Positions 8,847 through 17,631 of a stretch of DNA of 64,000 nt are shown piece after piece (position 1 is the first letter of the stretch; every line of letters starts with the position of its first letter). Under the pieces are notes generated by a model. The model searched no databases. It was given only the letters and a program-made list of their open reading frames with translations, and was not told the origin of the DNA. Position numbers and translations under genes: made by a program. The stretch comes from Saccharomonospora amisosensis. Its GTDB lineage: Bacteria > Actinomycetota > Actinomycetes > Mycobacteriales > Pseudonocardiaceae. Location of the stretch: the NCBI RefSeq assembly GCF_011761185.1, contig NZ_JAAOYM010000001.1, forward strand, positions 62,001 through 126,000, in the 5' to 3' direction.

Positions 8847-10757
8847 TCAGCGAGCCGGTCCTCGACGGTCTCGCGACACCTGGCAGTGGGACTGTCCGAT
8901 AAGTTGATCAGACAGCCCCATCTGGAGTTCCTGGGCGGTGGAGATGCCGAGGGTACGGATCTTGCGGTACAGGGTGGCGCGGCCGATGCCCAAGATTCTT
9001 GCCGCTTGCGTCCGGTTGTTGCCGACGCTGGCTAGTGTTTCGATGATCAGTTCGCGTTCCGACTGGTCCATTACGGATAGTTGTCGTTGGTGTGCACGTT
9101 TGAGCACCCAGGTCGGTAGGTGGTGCGGTTGGATCTCCTGGCCGTCGCTGGCGTTGAGTGCGGCGGCAAGGGCGTCTCGTAACTCGGCGATGTTGCCCGG
9201 CCACGGGCTACGCATCAGTGCTTGGAGCGTTGGCAGGCTGCAGTGTGCGGTGGGTTGACCGGCGAGTTCCGTGAGCAGAACCGGCGTCAGGTCGGCGATG
9301 TCCTCGGTGTGCTGGGCCAGCGGCGGAACCCACAGGTGGTGCGGGTAGGACGCGAGGGCTTGTTCGAGCCACTCATTGGTGTGGGTCGTGGTTTGGGCGG
9401 TGACGATGAGTCGTCCGGTTGTCGATGCGGACGTGGGATGGGGGCTGGTCGCCGCGAGGGCCCGCAACTGCGCCTGCGCCTGTGTCGGAAGGTATTCGAT
9501 TCGCCGTACGATGACGTTGTCGCCTTGCCCAAGGGTTTCGTTGGCCCGGATGATCAGGTTCTTGGGCGCGGTCTCGGTGGGGTCGGCGGCGTTGAAAACC
9601 CGCAGTCCCCGGGCGGGACTGGACAGTTCGTGCAGATACTTGGCCAGGTAGAGCTTTCCGCTGCCCGGCTCGCCCGTGATCGCTACCGGATCGGGGAGCT
9701 GAGCCAGTTCCTGGATACGCGTGGTGATGCGGCGCCACTGTGGGCTGCGTCCCGCTGGAGGCGTGATGCCCGTGCTGGTGGCCGTCACGGATGGGTGGGA
9801 GCCCGTGCTGACGTGGCGGGGCCGGATCGGATCGAGGTACAGCACGACTCCGGCAGGGTGGTGGGATCCGGTCGTGACGGGTTCGCACCGGACACGGTAC
9901 CGCCCGTGCGTGAGGTCCACGCTTACTTCGGAGCGCTGGGTACGGGCCAACTGTGTGGACGCGTCCCAGAGTACCGCCTGGTCGTGGGGTGTGAGATTGC
10001 CGCTGGCGATGGGGTTGGTGAGGATCATGTTCGGGTTGAGGCCGAGTATGGCGCCTCGATGCAGACGGCGGGCACGGGTGAACGCCTCGACGAGGGCGAC
10101 ATCGGCGGGGGAGGACAGGTGGCTCAACCGGGTTTCGATGTGCTGTACCGATTCGGAGAGCAGAGCGGGGATGAGCGGATTGTAGTCGTCAGCGAGGCAG
10201 GTAATGTCGAGAACTCCCTCGACGGCTCGGGTGACCGGGTTGTGGATGGGGACCCCAACGCACGACAGGTGGCGTAGGAAGTCCGCGTAGTGTTCTTCGC
10301 CGCGAACCGCGACCGTTCGAGCTTCCTCCAGGACTGTGCCTAACCCGTTGGTGCCGGCATACTCCTCCGCGAAGGCGAACCCAGGGGCCGCGTGTGCGTT
10401 GTCCAATGCGCTGTACAGCGGCTTCTCGCCAACCCAGCGCCGCACAATCCGCGCCTGCCGGTCGGCGAGCAGGATGCTGGTGGAGGTATCGGCCAGGGAA
10501 CTGGCGAGACGTTCCACAACCGGCGTGGCCGCCTTCAGCAGTCGGCTGTCACTGTCGAAGTCCGGATCGTAGGGTAGTTCAGCCTTCTTGTCAGGGGTTA
10601 TTCCGCAGGCTGCGGACCGGCGCCATGACAGCGCGATCTCGGCACGTACGGACAGCTGCGGGGGCTCGTGGCGTGCCTCAGGTGTGGCCGTCCCGCCTGA
10701 GGCACGGCCACCGGGTGCGACTGAGGTGGGCTCCATTGCCTGCACTCCATCGTCCAC
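8847..10757 (-). CDS. AcoR/MimR-like activator (GAF, degenerate AAA+, Fis-type HTH)
   Basis: A 636-residue regulator. The N-terminal sensor contains SVRAEIALSWRRSAACGI and a GAF domain (FAEEYAGTNGLGTVL, SCVGVPIHNP). The central region resembles the AAA+ domain of sigma-54 activators with a Walker A VAITGEPGSGK, but I see no GAFTGA loop and no clear Walker B. The C-terminus is a Fis-type helix-turn-helix (NNRTQAARILGIGRATLYRKI). Actinobacteria generally lack sigma-54, so proteins of this type act differently. It is divergent from the catabolic operon starting at 11067, with two operator-like repeats between, and is probably its inducer-responsive activator. Confidence 0.85.
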   Translation of the reverse strand: MDDGVQAMEPTSVAPGGRASGGTATPEARHEPPQLSVRAEIALSWRRSAACGITPDKKAELPYDPDFDSDSRLLKAATPVVERLASSLADTSTSILLADRQARIVRRWVGEKPLYSALDNAHAAPGFAFAEEYAGTNGLGTVLEEARTVAVRGEEHYADFLRHLSCVGVPIHNPVTRAVEGVLDITCLADDYNPLIPALLSESVQHIETRLSHLSSPADVALVEAFTRARRLHRGAILGLNPNMILTNPIASGNLTPHDQAVLWDASTQLARTQRSEVSVDLTHGRYRVRCEPVTTGSHHPAGVVLYLDPIRPRHVSTGSHPSVTATSTGITPPAGRSPQWRRITTRIQELAQLPDPVAITGEPGSGKLYLAKYLHELSSPARGLRVFNAADPTETAPKNLIIRANETLGQGDNVIVRRIEYLPTQAQAQLRALAATSPHPTSASTTGRLIVTAQTTTHTNEWLEQALASYPHHLWVPPLAQHTEDIADLTPVLLTELAGQPTAHCSLPTLQALMRSPWPGNIAELRDALAAALNASDGQEIQPHHLPTWVLKRAHQRQLSVMDQSERELIIETLASVGNNRTQAARILGIGRATLYRKIRTLGISTAQELQMGLSDQLIGQSHCQVSRDRRGPAR

Positions 10758-10810
10758 GGGGTGTGACGTGATCGTCCGACCAGAGTAGGGCGGAATCCCG
10801 TTGGCCCGAT

Positions 10811-10827
10811 TGTCTCACTTTGAGACA
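10811..10827. promoter_or_regulatory. Operator-like repeat TGTCTCA-N3-TGAGACA (site 1)
   Basis: A perfect 7-bp inverted repeat TGTCTCA-CTT-TGAGACA lies 54 bp upstream of the regulator start in the divergent promoter region. Its symmetry and location suggest a binding site for the adjacent AcoR/MimR-like protein. A second, weaker copy is at 10964-10980. Confidence 0.6.
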
Positions 10828-10963
10828 CAGGTCACCTTTGCTTGACGCGGCTTGAGTGGGCTCCGCCCAGAAGTCGTTGACCTGAACCTTCGGCCATCAT
10901 GTGCCCGACACGCTGCGAAAACGCGCGGTCGACCCCGCTCGGCCAGACGCGAGGCATGGTCGT

Positions 10964-10980
10964 TGTCTCACATTGATACG
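10964..10980. promoter_or_regulatory. Operator-like repeat (site 2, imperfect)
   Basis: TGTCTCA-CAT-TGATACG repeats the layout of site 1, with an intact left half and a right half matching five of seven positions. It lies 87 bp upstream of the first operon gene, on the operon side of the divergent region. Two sites about 153 bp apart could support looping or separate control of regulator and operon. Confidence 0.5.
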
Positions 10981-11066
10981 GCGTGCTCGTCCGCGTGGCG
11001 GGTAACAATCTGTTTCCACAGGTGAAACCTCGGCCCAACTCGCGAGATCGGACGAATGGAGTGTTT

Positions 11067-11423
11067 GTGTCTGATTCGAAGTGTGATTTGCGGTCTATCC
11101 TGCTCCCCGCGTCCGATTTGGAAAGTTCGTTGGCCTTTTATCGAGATGGATTGGGGCTCGGTGTCCGGATGCGGGATCGGGACGACTATGCCGAACTCTC
11201 CGCCGGGTCGATAAAGCTCGCCTTGGCGATTCCGGCTGACCATCCGGTGCCGGAGTCGGCGTTGCCGGTGTTCCGGAGCGAGGACGTCTCGGTTGCGGTG
11301 TCCCGGCTGCTGGCGGCCGGTGCGACGGTGTTGTCCGGGCCGGTTGAGGGGGCGCACGAGATTCGGGCGGTATTGCGGGACCCCAGCGGGAACCCTTTCG
11401 TGGTCTACCGAAGCCGGGCTTGA
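11067..11423 (+). CDS. VOC-family (glyoxalase/dioxygenase fold) protein
   Basis: A small protein of 118 residues with the two beta-alpha-beta modules of the vicinal oxygen chelate fold: RSILLPASDLESSLAFYRDGLGLGV at the start and VLRDPSGNPFVVYRS at the end. GTG 11067 is preferred over GTG 11061 because AATGGAG precedes it by about 6 bp. It is the first gene of the catabolic operon. The metal-ligand pattern is not complete enough to name a reaction, and it may bind or isomerise a pathway intermediate or serve the monooxygenase that follows 28 bp later. Confidence 0.75.
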   Translation: MSDSKCDLRSILLPASDLESSLAFYRDGLGLGVRMRDRDDYAELSAGSIKLALAIPADHPVPESALPVFRSEDVSVAVSRLLAAGATVLSGPVEGAHEIRAVLRDPSGNPFVVYRSRA

Positions 11424-11451
11424 CCAGTTAACCGATGTGAGGAGTAAGTTT

Positions 11452-12636
11452 ATGAAGGAGATTTTGTTCTACCTGCCAGCCGTGGGTAGTTATGACCAGA
11501 TGAAGAAGGGCTTCGCTGGGGTCAACGACAAGAACTACCAGAACATGCTCTTCCAGATCACCAAGCAGGCGCAACTGGCTGACGATCTCGGGTACTGGGG
11601 CGTCGCGTTTACGGAGCACCATTTCCACATCGAAGGCTTCGAGGAGTCGAACAACCCGATCCTGCTCGATCTGTACATCGCGATGCAGACACAGCGGATC
11701 AAGGTCGGGCAGATGGCGAACGTGCTGCCGTTCCAGAATCCGATTCGGCTGGCCGAGGACCTCGCGATGCTCGACCAGATGACGCGCGGACGCTCCTTCG
11801 TCGGGATCGCCAGGGGGTATCAGAAGCGGTGGGCGGACGTGCTCGGGCAGACGTACCACGTCGGCGCCACGTTCTCCGACAAGTCGGAACGTGATGTGGC
11901 CAACCGCAAGCGGTTCAACGAGCACTGGGAGATCATGAAGGCGTTGTGGAGCGAGCGCACGACGTCTCTGAAGACCGAGAACTGGCAGGTTCCGCCACCG
12001 GGAATCGATTTCAATCACGAAGCGGTGAACGCGTATGGGGGCGGGCAGGACAAGCAGGGTGTGATCACCGAGGTCGGCATCGCCCCGAAACCGTATCAGA
12101 AGCCGTGGCCGCAGGTGTTCCAGCCGTTCAGCTTCAGCGAGGAGTCCTTCCGGTTCTGTGCTCGTGAGGGCATCGTCCCAATCGTGATGAACACCAATGA
12201 CGAGGTCATTTCTCGGTTGCTGGACGTGTATCAGGAGGAGGCCGAGGCGGCGGGTCGGGGGGCGTTCAAGCGCGGCCAGGGGGTAGGCATTTTCCGCGAT
12301 GTGCTGGTGTCACGAGACGCCGACGAGGCCCATTACTGGGCCCGGCGCGGTAATGGTTTCATCTTCCCGAACTGGTTCGGGCCGATGGGCTTTTCCGAAG
12401 TGATGCGCAATCCCGGCGAGACCGGCCAGATCGGGTCCGACTACGACACTCTGTGTGAGCGTGGGTTCGAGTTCGTCGGTACGCCCGACGACATCAACCG
12501 CCAGATCGAGAAGTTGGTGTCGCAGCACGACCCTGAGTATCTGCTGCAGTGGCAGTACCCAGGACCGATTCCGCACGACGTGCAGATGCGCAGCATCGAG
12601 CTGTGGGCCTCCGAGATCGCTCCGAACTGGCTGTGA
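11452..12636 (+). CDS. Luciferase-like (LLM) flavin-dependent monooxygenase
   Basis: A 394-residue TIM-barrel protein of the bacterial luciferase superfamily: YWGVAFTEHHFHIEGF near the N-terminus, NVLPFQNPIRLAEDLAMLDQMTRGRSFVGIARGYQ in the middle, and the end VGTPDDINRQIEKL. Members use reduced FMN from a partner reductase to oxidise aldehydes, ketones (Baeyer-Villiger) or other substrates. The partner genes here are the flavin reductase at 17061 and RibBA at 15751. ATG 11452 follows GAGGAGTAAG. The spread of domains and the lactonase-like hydrolase downstream favour a ketone-to-lactone reaction, but that is inference. Confidence 0.88.
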   Translation: MKEILFYLPAVGSYDQMKKGFAGVNDKNYQNMLFQITKQAQLADDLGYWGVAFTEHHFHIEGFEESNNPILLDLYIAMQTQRIKVGQMANVLPFQNPIRLAEDLAMLDQMTRGRSFVGIARGYQKRWADVLGQTYHVGATFSDKSERDVANRKRFNEHWEIMKALWSERTTSLKTENWQVPPPGIDFNHEAVNAYGGGQDKQGVITEVGIAPKPYQKPWPQVFQPFSFSEESFRFCAREGIVPIVMNTNDEVISRLLDVYQEEAEAAGRGAFKRGQGVGIFRDVLVSRDADEAHYWARRGNGFIFPNWFGPMGFSEVMRNPGETGQIGSDYDTLCERGFEFVGTPDDINRQIEKLVSQHDPEYLLQWQYPGPIPHDVQMRSIELWASEIAPNWL

Positions 12637-12644
12637 GGCACGTG

Positions 12645-12689
12645 GCCGCCGCAGCCGGACCATTCCTCTCGCCGATCGGCTGCGGCGGC
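12645..12689 (+). repeat. Perfect 13-bp hairpin in the operon, after the monooxygenase gene
   Basis: GCCGCCGCAGCCG at 12645-12657 and its exact complement at 12677-12689 flank a 19-nt loop between the monooxygenase stop and the next start at 12719. No T-run follows, so it is more likely an mRNA stability element or weak attenuator that sets a higher level of the upstream two genes than a full terminator. Confidence 0.55.
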
Positions 12690-12718
12690 GGATCCCTCTG
12701 TCAGAACTGGAGACACTG

Positions 12719-13885
12719 ATGAGTAGCCGTGTTCTACCGATAGATGTGATGCGGGTTTCGCCGGACCTGGAACCGCTCCGGTCCGAGGTACGTGCGTTTC
12801 TCGATTCCGAGATCCGGCGAGGTGCGTTCACCCCCCAATGTGATTCCTGGTTGACCGGCTGGGATGAGCCGTTCTCGCGGCGGCTGGCTGAGCAGGGGTG
12901 GGTTGGCATGACCATTCCGCGCCGGTACGGCGGCCAGGGACGGACGGTGCTGGATCGGCAAGTGGTACTTGAAGAGCTCCTCGCCGCGGGGGCCCCGGTG
13001 GCGGCGCACTGGATCGCTGACCGCCAGACCGCCCCCTCGCTGTTGCGCTACGGCAGCGAACAGCAGCGGGCGGAGTTCCTGCCTGAGATCGCGGCGGGAC
13101 GCTGCTACTTCGCCATCGGCATGAGCGAACCGGACAGCGGCTCCGACTTGGCTTCCGTGCGGACACGAGCGGTCAGAGTGGCTGGCGGTTGGCGGCTGAC
13201 CGGGACGAAGGTGTGGACCAGCGGAGCACATCGGGCGCAGTGGTTCTTCGTGCTCGCCAGAAGCGCACCGGATTCCGGAGAGCGGCACGCCGGGCTGAGC
13301 CAGTTCATCGTGAACCTGCGTGCCGAGGGTGTCACCGTACGGCCGATCCGGCTGCTCACCGGTGAGCACGAGTTCAACGAGGTACGGCTGGACGGAGTGT
13401 TCGTCCCGGATCGGTATGTGCTGGGTGAGATCGGCAGCGGTTGGGGCCAGGTCACCTCTGAGCTGGGTTATGAACGCAGCGGACCGGAACGCCTGCTCAC
13501 CACCTTCCCCCTGCTGGCCGCGCTCGTCTCCGAGGTACGCCGACGCGCGGACCGAGACCCGGCGGCAGTCGTCGAGATCGGCGCGCTCACGTCCCGCCTG
13601 CTCACCCTGCGGCAGTTGTCGTTGTCTGTCGCAGGAGTGCTCGCGGCGGGCAAACCCGCCGACGTGGCCGCCGCGCTGGTCAAGGATCTGGGCACCCGGT
13701 TCGAACAGGAGGTGGCCGAGCGGGCGCGGATACTCGCCGACGAGATGCTGGATCCGGACGCGGCGCCGGGCACGTTCACCGGCCACCTTGTTCGCGGTCT
13801 GCTTCATTCCCCCGGATACACCCTGCGCGGTGGCACCAACGAGGTGCTGCGCGGGGTCGTCGCCAAGGCGTTGGAGCGCGCATGA
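12719..13885 (+). CDS. Acyl-CoA dehydrogenase, subunit 1
   Basis: A 388-residue FAD enzyme that introduces a 2,3-double bond into an acyl-CoA. Visible family features: AEQGWVGMTIPRRYGGQG, the substrate/FAD segment AIGMSEPDSGSDLASVRT, GTKVWTSGAHRAQWF, and the C-terminal GGTNEVLRG. ATG 12719 fits the family N-terminus. Its stop overlaps the start of a second, shorter acyl-CoA dehydrogenase (ATGA), a pattern seen for actinobacterial heteromeric dehydrogenases where two halves together form one active site set. Confidence 0.9.
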   Translation: MSSRVLPIDVMRVSPDLEPLRSEVRAFLDSEIRRGAFTPQCDSWLTGWDEPFSRRLAEQGWVGMTIPRRYGGQGRTVLDRQVVLEELLAAGAPVAAHWIADRQTAPSLLRYGSEQQRAEFLPEIAAGRCYFAIGMSEPDSGSDLASVRTRAVRVAGGWRLTGTKVWTSGAHRAQWFFVLARSAPDSGERHAGLSQFIVNLRAEGVTVRPIRLLTGEHEFNEVRLDGVFVPDRYVLGEIGSGWGQVTSELGYERSGPERLLTTFPLLAALVSEVRRRADRDPAAVVEIGALTSRLLTLRQLSLSVAGVLAAGKPADVAAALVKDLGTRFEQEVAERARILADEMLDPDAAPGTFTGHLVRGLLHSPGYTLRGGTNEVLRGVVAKALERA

Positions 13886-14943
13886 ACGAGGAGTTGCACG
13901 CGATCGCGGCGACCGCGGCTCAGATCTGCTCGGAGTGGACGCCGGAGGCCGCGGCCCGGTACTCAGGCGGGTGGGCTGACGAGGTATGGGACTCCTTGAC
14001 AAAGGCGGAGTTCACCGTGCTGCCGGTGCCCGAGTCCTCTGGTGGGGCCGGGGCGGGGCTGGCCGAGGCCGCGGTCGTGGTGCACGAGATCGGACGCGCC
14101 GCGGTGCCGGTGCCATTGGCGGAGACGGCGCTGCTGGCAGGGTGGCTACTGGCCGCAGCCAGCCGGACGGTTCCGACCGGTCCGCTGACCGCGTCGGCGC
14201 CCACGGACATGACGGTCGACCGATGCCCTGGGGGGTACCGGTTGACGGGGAAACTGTCCAGGGTTCCCTACGGCCACCTGGCCGAGCGGGTCGCGGTGCT
14301 GCTTGACCGTGCCGAGCCGCTGGTGGCGGTCCTGGACTCGCCGAGGGAAGCGTGGGAACGTGGCCGTAACCTGGCCGGAGAGCCCCGGGATACTTTGCTG
14401 CTGCAGGACACTTTCGTGCCGGGCGAGGACGTCACCGAAGTGGACGCCACGATTTCCGGCAGGGCATTTCGGGTTCGCGGTGCGCTTGGCCGGGCACTGT
14501 TGCTCAGCGGGGCCATGGAAGCCGCACTCGATTCGACGATCACCTACGCCGGGCAGCGGGAGCAGTTCGGCCGCCCGATTTCCCGGTTCCAGGCCGTCAG
14601 CCATCACCTCGCGGCGATGGCCGGGGAGGCGGCGGCCAGCACCACGGTCGCGATGTCGGCCGCCACAGCTGGTCAGCAACCGGACTGGATCCTCACGGCA
14701 GCGGCCAAGGCGCAGGCCGGTCGTGCCGCGGGCGTGGTGGCGCGACTGGCCCATCAGGTACACGGCGCGCTTGGCTTCACCGACGAGCATCCGTTGCGGC
14801 TGATCACCACCCGCTTGTGGTCATGGCGCGACGAGTTCGGCAATGAGCGGTTCTGGGAGCGGGAACTCGGCGCGGCTGCCTGCGCCGCACCAGATCTGTG
14901 GACGCTTGTGACCGACCCGGCGGAGGTGCGCGCAAATGGCTGA
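13882..14943 (+). CDS. Acyl-CoA dehydrogenase, subunit 2
   Basis: A 353-residue partner of the preceding dehydrogenase, starting in the ATGA overlap at 13882. The C-terminal family signature YAGQREQFGRPISRFQAVSHHLA and HQVHGALGFTDEHPL are clear, while the N-terminal half is divergent. Tandem unequal acyl-CoA dehydrogenases in actinobacteria often assemble as alpha2beta2 and act on cyclic or branched CoA esters, for example in sterol side-chain and ring degradation. That would fit an unusual substrate here. Confidence 0.88.
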   Translation: MNEELHAIAATAAQICSEWTPEAAARYSGGWADEVWDSLTKAEFTVLPVPESSGGAGAGLAEAAVVVHEIGRAAVPVPLAETALLAGWLLAAASRTVPTGPLTASAPTDMTVDRCPGGYRLTGKLSRVPYGHLAERVAVLLDRAEPLVAVLDSPREAWERGRNLAGEPRDTLLLQDTFVPGEDVTEVDATISGRAFRVRGALGRALLLSGAMEAALDSTITYAGQREQFGRPISRFQAVSHHLAAMAGEAAASTTVAMSAATAGQQPDWILTAAAKAQAGRAAGVVARLAHQVHGALGFTDEHPLRLITTRLWSWRDEFGNERFWERELGAAACAAPDLWTLVTDPAEVRANG

Positions 14944-15736
14944 CCTGGAGTACTCCCGGGCTGACGCGGTCGCCACCATTATGCTCAACCGCCCCGAGCG
15001 GAAGAACGCCTTCACCCTTCAGATGGTGCGTCACTGGGCGGACGCGCTGCACGAGGCGGCCAAGGACGATCAGGTGCGGGCGGTCGTGGTGCGCGGTGCA
15101 GGCGGCGCGTTCTGCTCCGGTATCGACCTCGACGAGTTGACCTCCGTGGATCCGGCGCCGCTGTCGCGTCGGCGGATGCTCACCGACGAGGTACACCGGG
15201 TGGCACGCGCCCTGGAGGCCCTGGACAAACCGGTGATCGCGGCGGTACAGGGGACCGCGGTGGGCGCCGGTCTGGACATGGCGCTGATGTGCGACATCCG
15301 TCTGGTCGGCGAGTCGGCCCGGTTGAGCGAAGGCTACATTCACGCGGGCCTCATCCCAGGCGATGGTGGCTGCCTGTGGCTTCCCCGGCTGGTCGGCGTT
15401 GCCCGCGCACTCGAACTCCTGCTCACCGGCGACGTGGTAGACGGCCCGAGGGCGGAGCGAATCGGACTCGCCAACCACTGCTACCCCGACGGCGAATTGC
15501 TCACCCGCACCTACGAGCTCGCCGCCCGCCTCGCGGCACTGCCCCCGGTGGCGGTCGGCTTCATCAAGCGTGCGACATACGAGTCGTTGCACCTGGACGC
15601 GCGAACGCACTTGAACATGATCGCCTCACACATGGCCGTCGTGCAATCCACGGAGGACTCGGCCGCGACGTTGGCGGCGCTGCGCGCCAAGCGGAAAAAA
15701 GGTGTCAAACGATCCGAGCCCAAACTCCCAGAGTGA
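14936..15736 (+). CDS. Enoyl-CoA hydratase/isomerase (crotonase)
   Basis: A 266-residue crotonase: [14 protein letters not shown], the oxyanion-hole segment [12 protein letters not shown], and [22 protein letters not shown]. The start overlaps the previous gene by 8 bp. The conserved glutamates of true hydratases are not obvious (the [14 protein letters not shown] region carries an aspartate), so isomerase or hydrolase activity on a CoA thioester is possible. It follows the two dehydrogenases, as expected for a beta-oxidation-like step. Confidence 0.88.
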   Translation: MADLEYSRADAVATIMLNRPERKNAFTLQMVRHWADALHEAAKDDQVRAVVVRGAGGAFCSGIDLDELTSVDPAPLSRRRMLTDEVHRVARALEALDKPVIAAVQGTAVGAGLDMALMCDIRLVGESARLSEGYIHAGLIPGDGGCLWLPRLVGVARALELLLTGDVVDGPRAERIGLANHCYPDGELLTRTYELAARLAALPPVAVGFIKRATYESLHLDARTHLNMIASHMAVVQSTEDSAATLAALRAKRKKGVKRSEPKLPE

Positions 15737-15750
15737 AACGGTGTCGACGA

Positions 15751-17064
15751 ATGCGACAGATGCAATGTCACGAGCGGTCCGCGCGGCCGATCCAGGTGTC
15801 CGGCTCCCAGAACACCGACGAGGCCGACACGGCGGTGCGCGCGGCGGTGGCCGCCTTCGCCCGGGGCGAGTTCGTCGTCGTGATCGACGATGAGGATCGC
15901 GAGAACGAGGGTGATCTGATCATCGCGGCGGAAACCGTCACCAGTGCACAGATAGCCTTCCTGGTGCGCCACACGAGCGGCCTCGCCTGTGTGGCCATGG
16001 ACGGGCAACGGCTGGACCAACTCCGCCTGGAACCGATGGTGGCCATGGGCGACGATCCCCGCGGCACCGCGTTCACCGTCTCGGTGGATCTGCGCGAGGG
16101 CACCACCACCGGCATTTCCGCCGCAGACCGAGCGGCGACCATCCGGGCACTGAGCGACCCGGCGGCCGGTCCGCACGACTTCACCCGGCCCGGCCATGTT
16201 TTCCCGCTTCGCGCTCGGCCCGGCGGCGTGCTCAAACGGGCTGGGCACACCGAGGCCGCAGTAGACTTAGCGCGGCTGGCCGGGAAGCGACCCGCCAGCG
16301 TGCTCGCTGAGATCGTCAACGACGACGGCACAGTGTCCCGCAGGCCACAGCTGGCCGCCTTCGCCCGACGTCACGGGCTCACCGTGCTCACCATCGCGGA
16401 TCTGATCCGCTACCGTCAGCGCACCGAGCGCCTCGTCGAACGCACATCGCAGGCACCGTTGCCGACACCCTACGGCACCTTCGACGCGTTCTGCTACACC
16501 TCCCTGCTCGACGGCACCGAGCACCTCGCCCTCGTGGCGGGGGACGGCGCGAACCGCGACGAGGTCCTCGTCCGCGTGCACTCCGAGTGCCTCACTGGCG
16601 ACGTCCTGGGTTCGGCGCGTTGCGACTGCGGGGAGCAACTACGCCAGGCGTTGCGCGAAATCGCCGAGGCAGGCAGCGGCGTCCTGGTGTACCTGCGAGG
16701 TCAGGAAGGCCGCGGCATCGGGCTCGGGCACAAGCTCCGTGCCTACACCCTGCAGGACCAGGGATTGGACACCGTCGACGCGAACCTGGCCCTTGGCCTG
16801 CCGGTGGACAGCCGCGAGTACGGTGTGGGCGCTCAGATCCTGGCCGACCTCGGCGTCCACTCGATTCGCCTGATGACCAACAACCCGGCCAAATACTCGG
16901 GGCTTTCGGGCTACGACATCACGATCGCATCGCGCGTACCGCTCATCGTCACGGCCGGTGAGCACAACGCCGCCTATCTGATGACCAAACGAGACCGGCT
17001 GGGACACCGGCTGGATCCGGTCGGCGGCACGCCGACAACCGCCCGGGAGCAGTCGCAGCCATGA
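15751..17064 (+). CDS. ribBA: Bifunctional RibBA (DHBP synthase / GTP cyclohydrolase II)
   Basis: A 437-residue fusion for the two entry steps of riboflavin synthesis. The N-terminal DHBP synthase shows [26 protein letters not shown] and the STTGISA-type segment [14 protein letters not shown]. The C-terminal GTP cyclohydrolase II shows [21 protein letters not shown] (zinc cysteines), [19 protein letters not shown] and [16 protein letters not shown] at 15733 overlapping the previous stop and an ATG at 15760 are alternative starts. Its place between crotonase and flavin reductase implies dedicated supply of flavin to the luciferase-like monooxygenase, not housekeeping. Confidence 0.92.
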   Translation: MRQMQCHERSARPIQVSGSQNTDEADTAVRAAVAAFARGEFVVVIDDEDRENEGDLIIAAETVTSAQIAFLVRHTSGLACVAMDGQRLDQLRLEPMVAMGDDPRGTAFTVSVDLREGTTTGISAADRAATIRALSDPAAGPHDFTRPGHVFPLRARPGGVLKRAGHTEAAVDLARLAGKRPASVLAEIVNDDGTVSRRPQLAAFARRHGLTVLTIADLIRYRQRTERLVERTSQAPLPTPYGTFDAFCYTSLLDGTEHLALVAGDGANRDEVLVRVHSECLTGDVLGSARCDCGEQLRQALREIAEAGSGVLVYLRGQEGRGIGLGHKLRAYTLQDQGLDTVDANLALGLPVDSREYGVGAQILADLGVHSIRLMTNNPAKYSGLSGYDITIASRVPLIVTAGEHNAAYLMTKRDRLGHRLDPVGGTPTTAREQSQP

Positions 17065-17579
17065 CCGAGACCACCGCACGCAGCCAACAGGGCCCTCCGG
17101 CGCATGAGACGTTCGCGGCGCAGTTTCGCGAGGCGATGTCCCGGTTCCCCAGCGGAGTCACCATCGTGACCACGACCGACCACTGCGGAGCGAGGTGGGG
17201 ATTCACCGCGAGCGCCTTCTGCTCCGTATCCGCGGAACCGCCGCTGGTGCTGGCCTGTCTGGCCGTCTCCGCCGACAGCTACCGTGCCTTCCGCACCTCA
17301 AGCAAGTGGGTGGTCAACATCCTCGGCGAAGAGCATGCTCCCCTGGCGAACCGGTTTGCCACCAAGGGAGCGGACAAGTTCGCCGGTGGCGAATTCGACA
17401 CGGACGCCGACGGTCTGCCGGTGTTGCCAGAGGCGGTGGCGTCCCTGGTGTGCCGGACGCAGGCCCGCCAGCCGGCCGGTGATCACGTGATCCTCATCGG
17501 CGAAGCGGTCAACGTGCGGCTGCGCGATCAAAACCCCCTTGTCTACTACGCCCGGGACTTCGCCCGGCTTTCCGCCTGA
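17061..17579 (+). CDS. Flavin reductase (partner of the LLM monooxygenase)
   Basis: A 172-residue flavin reductase of the split-barrel FMN-binding family: [48 protein letters not shown] and the end [12 protein letters not shown]. Such proteins pass reduced FMN to class C or class D two-component monooxygenases. ATGA overlap with ribBA couples flavin synthesis and reduction. It is the obvious reductase component for the monooxygenase at 11452. A decayed paralogue of the ribA-reductase pair lies at 23340-24165. Confidence 0.92.
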   Translation: MTETTARSQQGPPAHETFAAQFREAMSRFPSGVTIVTTTDHCGARWGFTASAFCSVSAEPPLVLACLAVSADSYRAFRTSSKWVVNILGEEHAPLANRFATKGADKFAGGEFDTDADGLPVLPEAVASLVCRTQARQPAGDHVILIGEAVNVRLRDQNPLVYYARDFARLSA

Positions 17580-17631
17580 CAGCGAGGCGGAAAGCCGGTA
17601 CACCCGGCACCGAATTCGAAGGGAGAGCAGC

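Noticed and set aside
8880-8925. Imperfect inverted repeat GACTGTCCGAT / GGCTGTCTGAT at the end of the AcoR-like gene
   Set aside because: It lies in coding sequence, has two mismatches and no T-run; too weak to call a terminator or operator.
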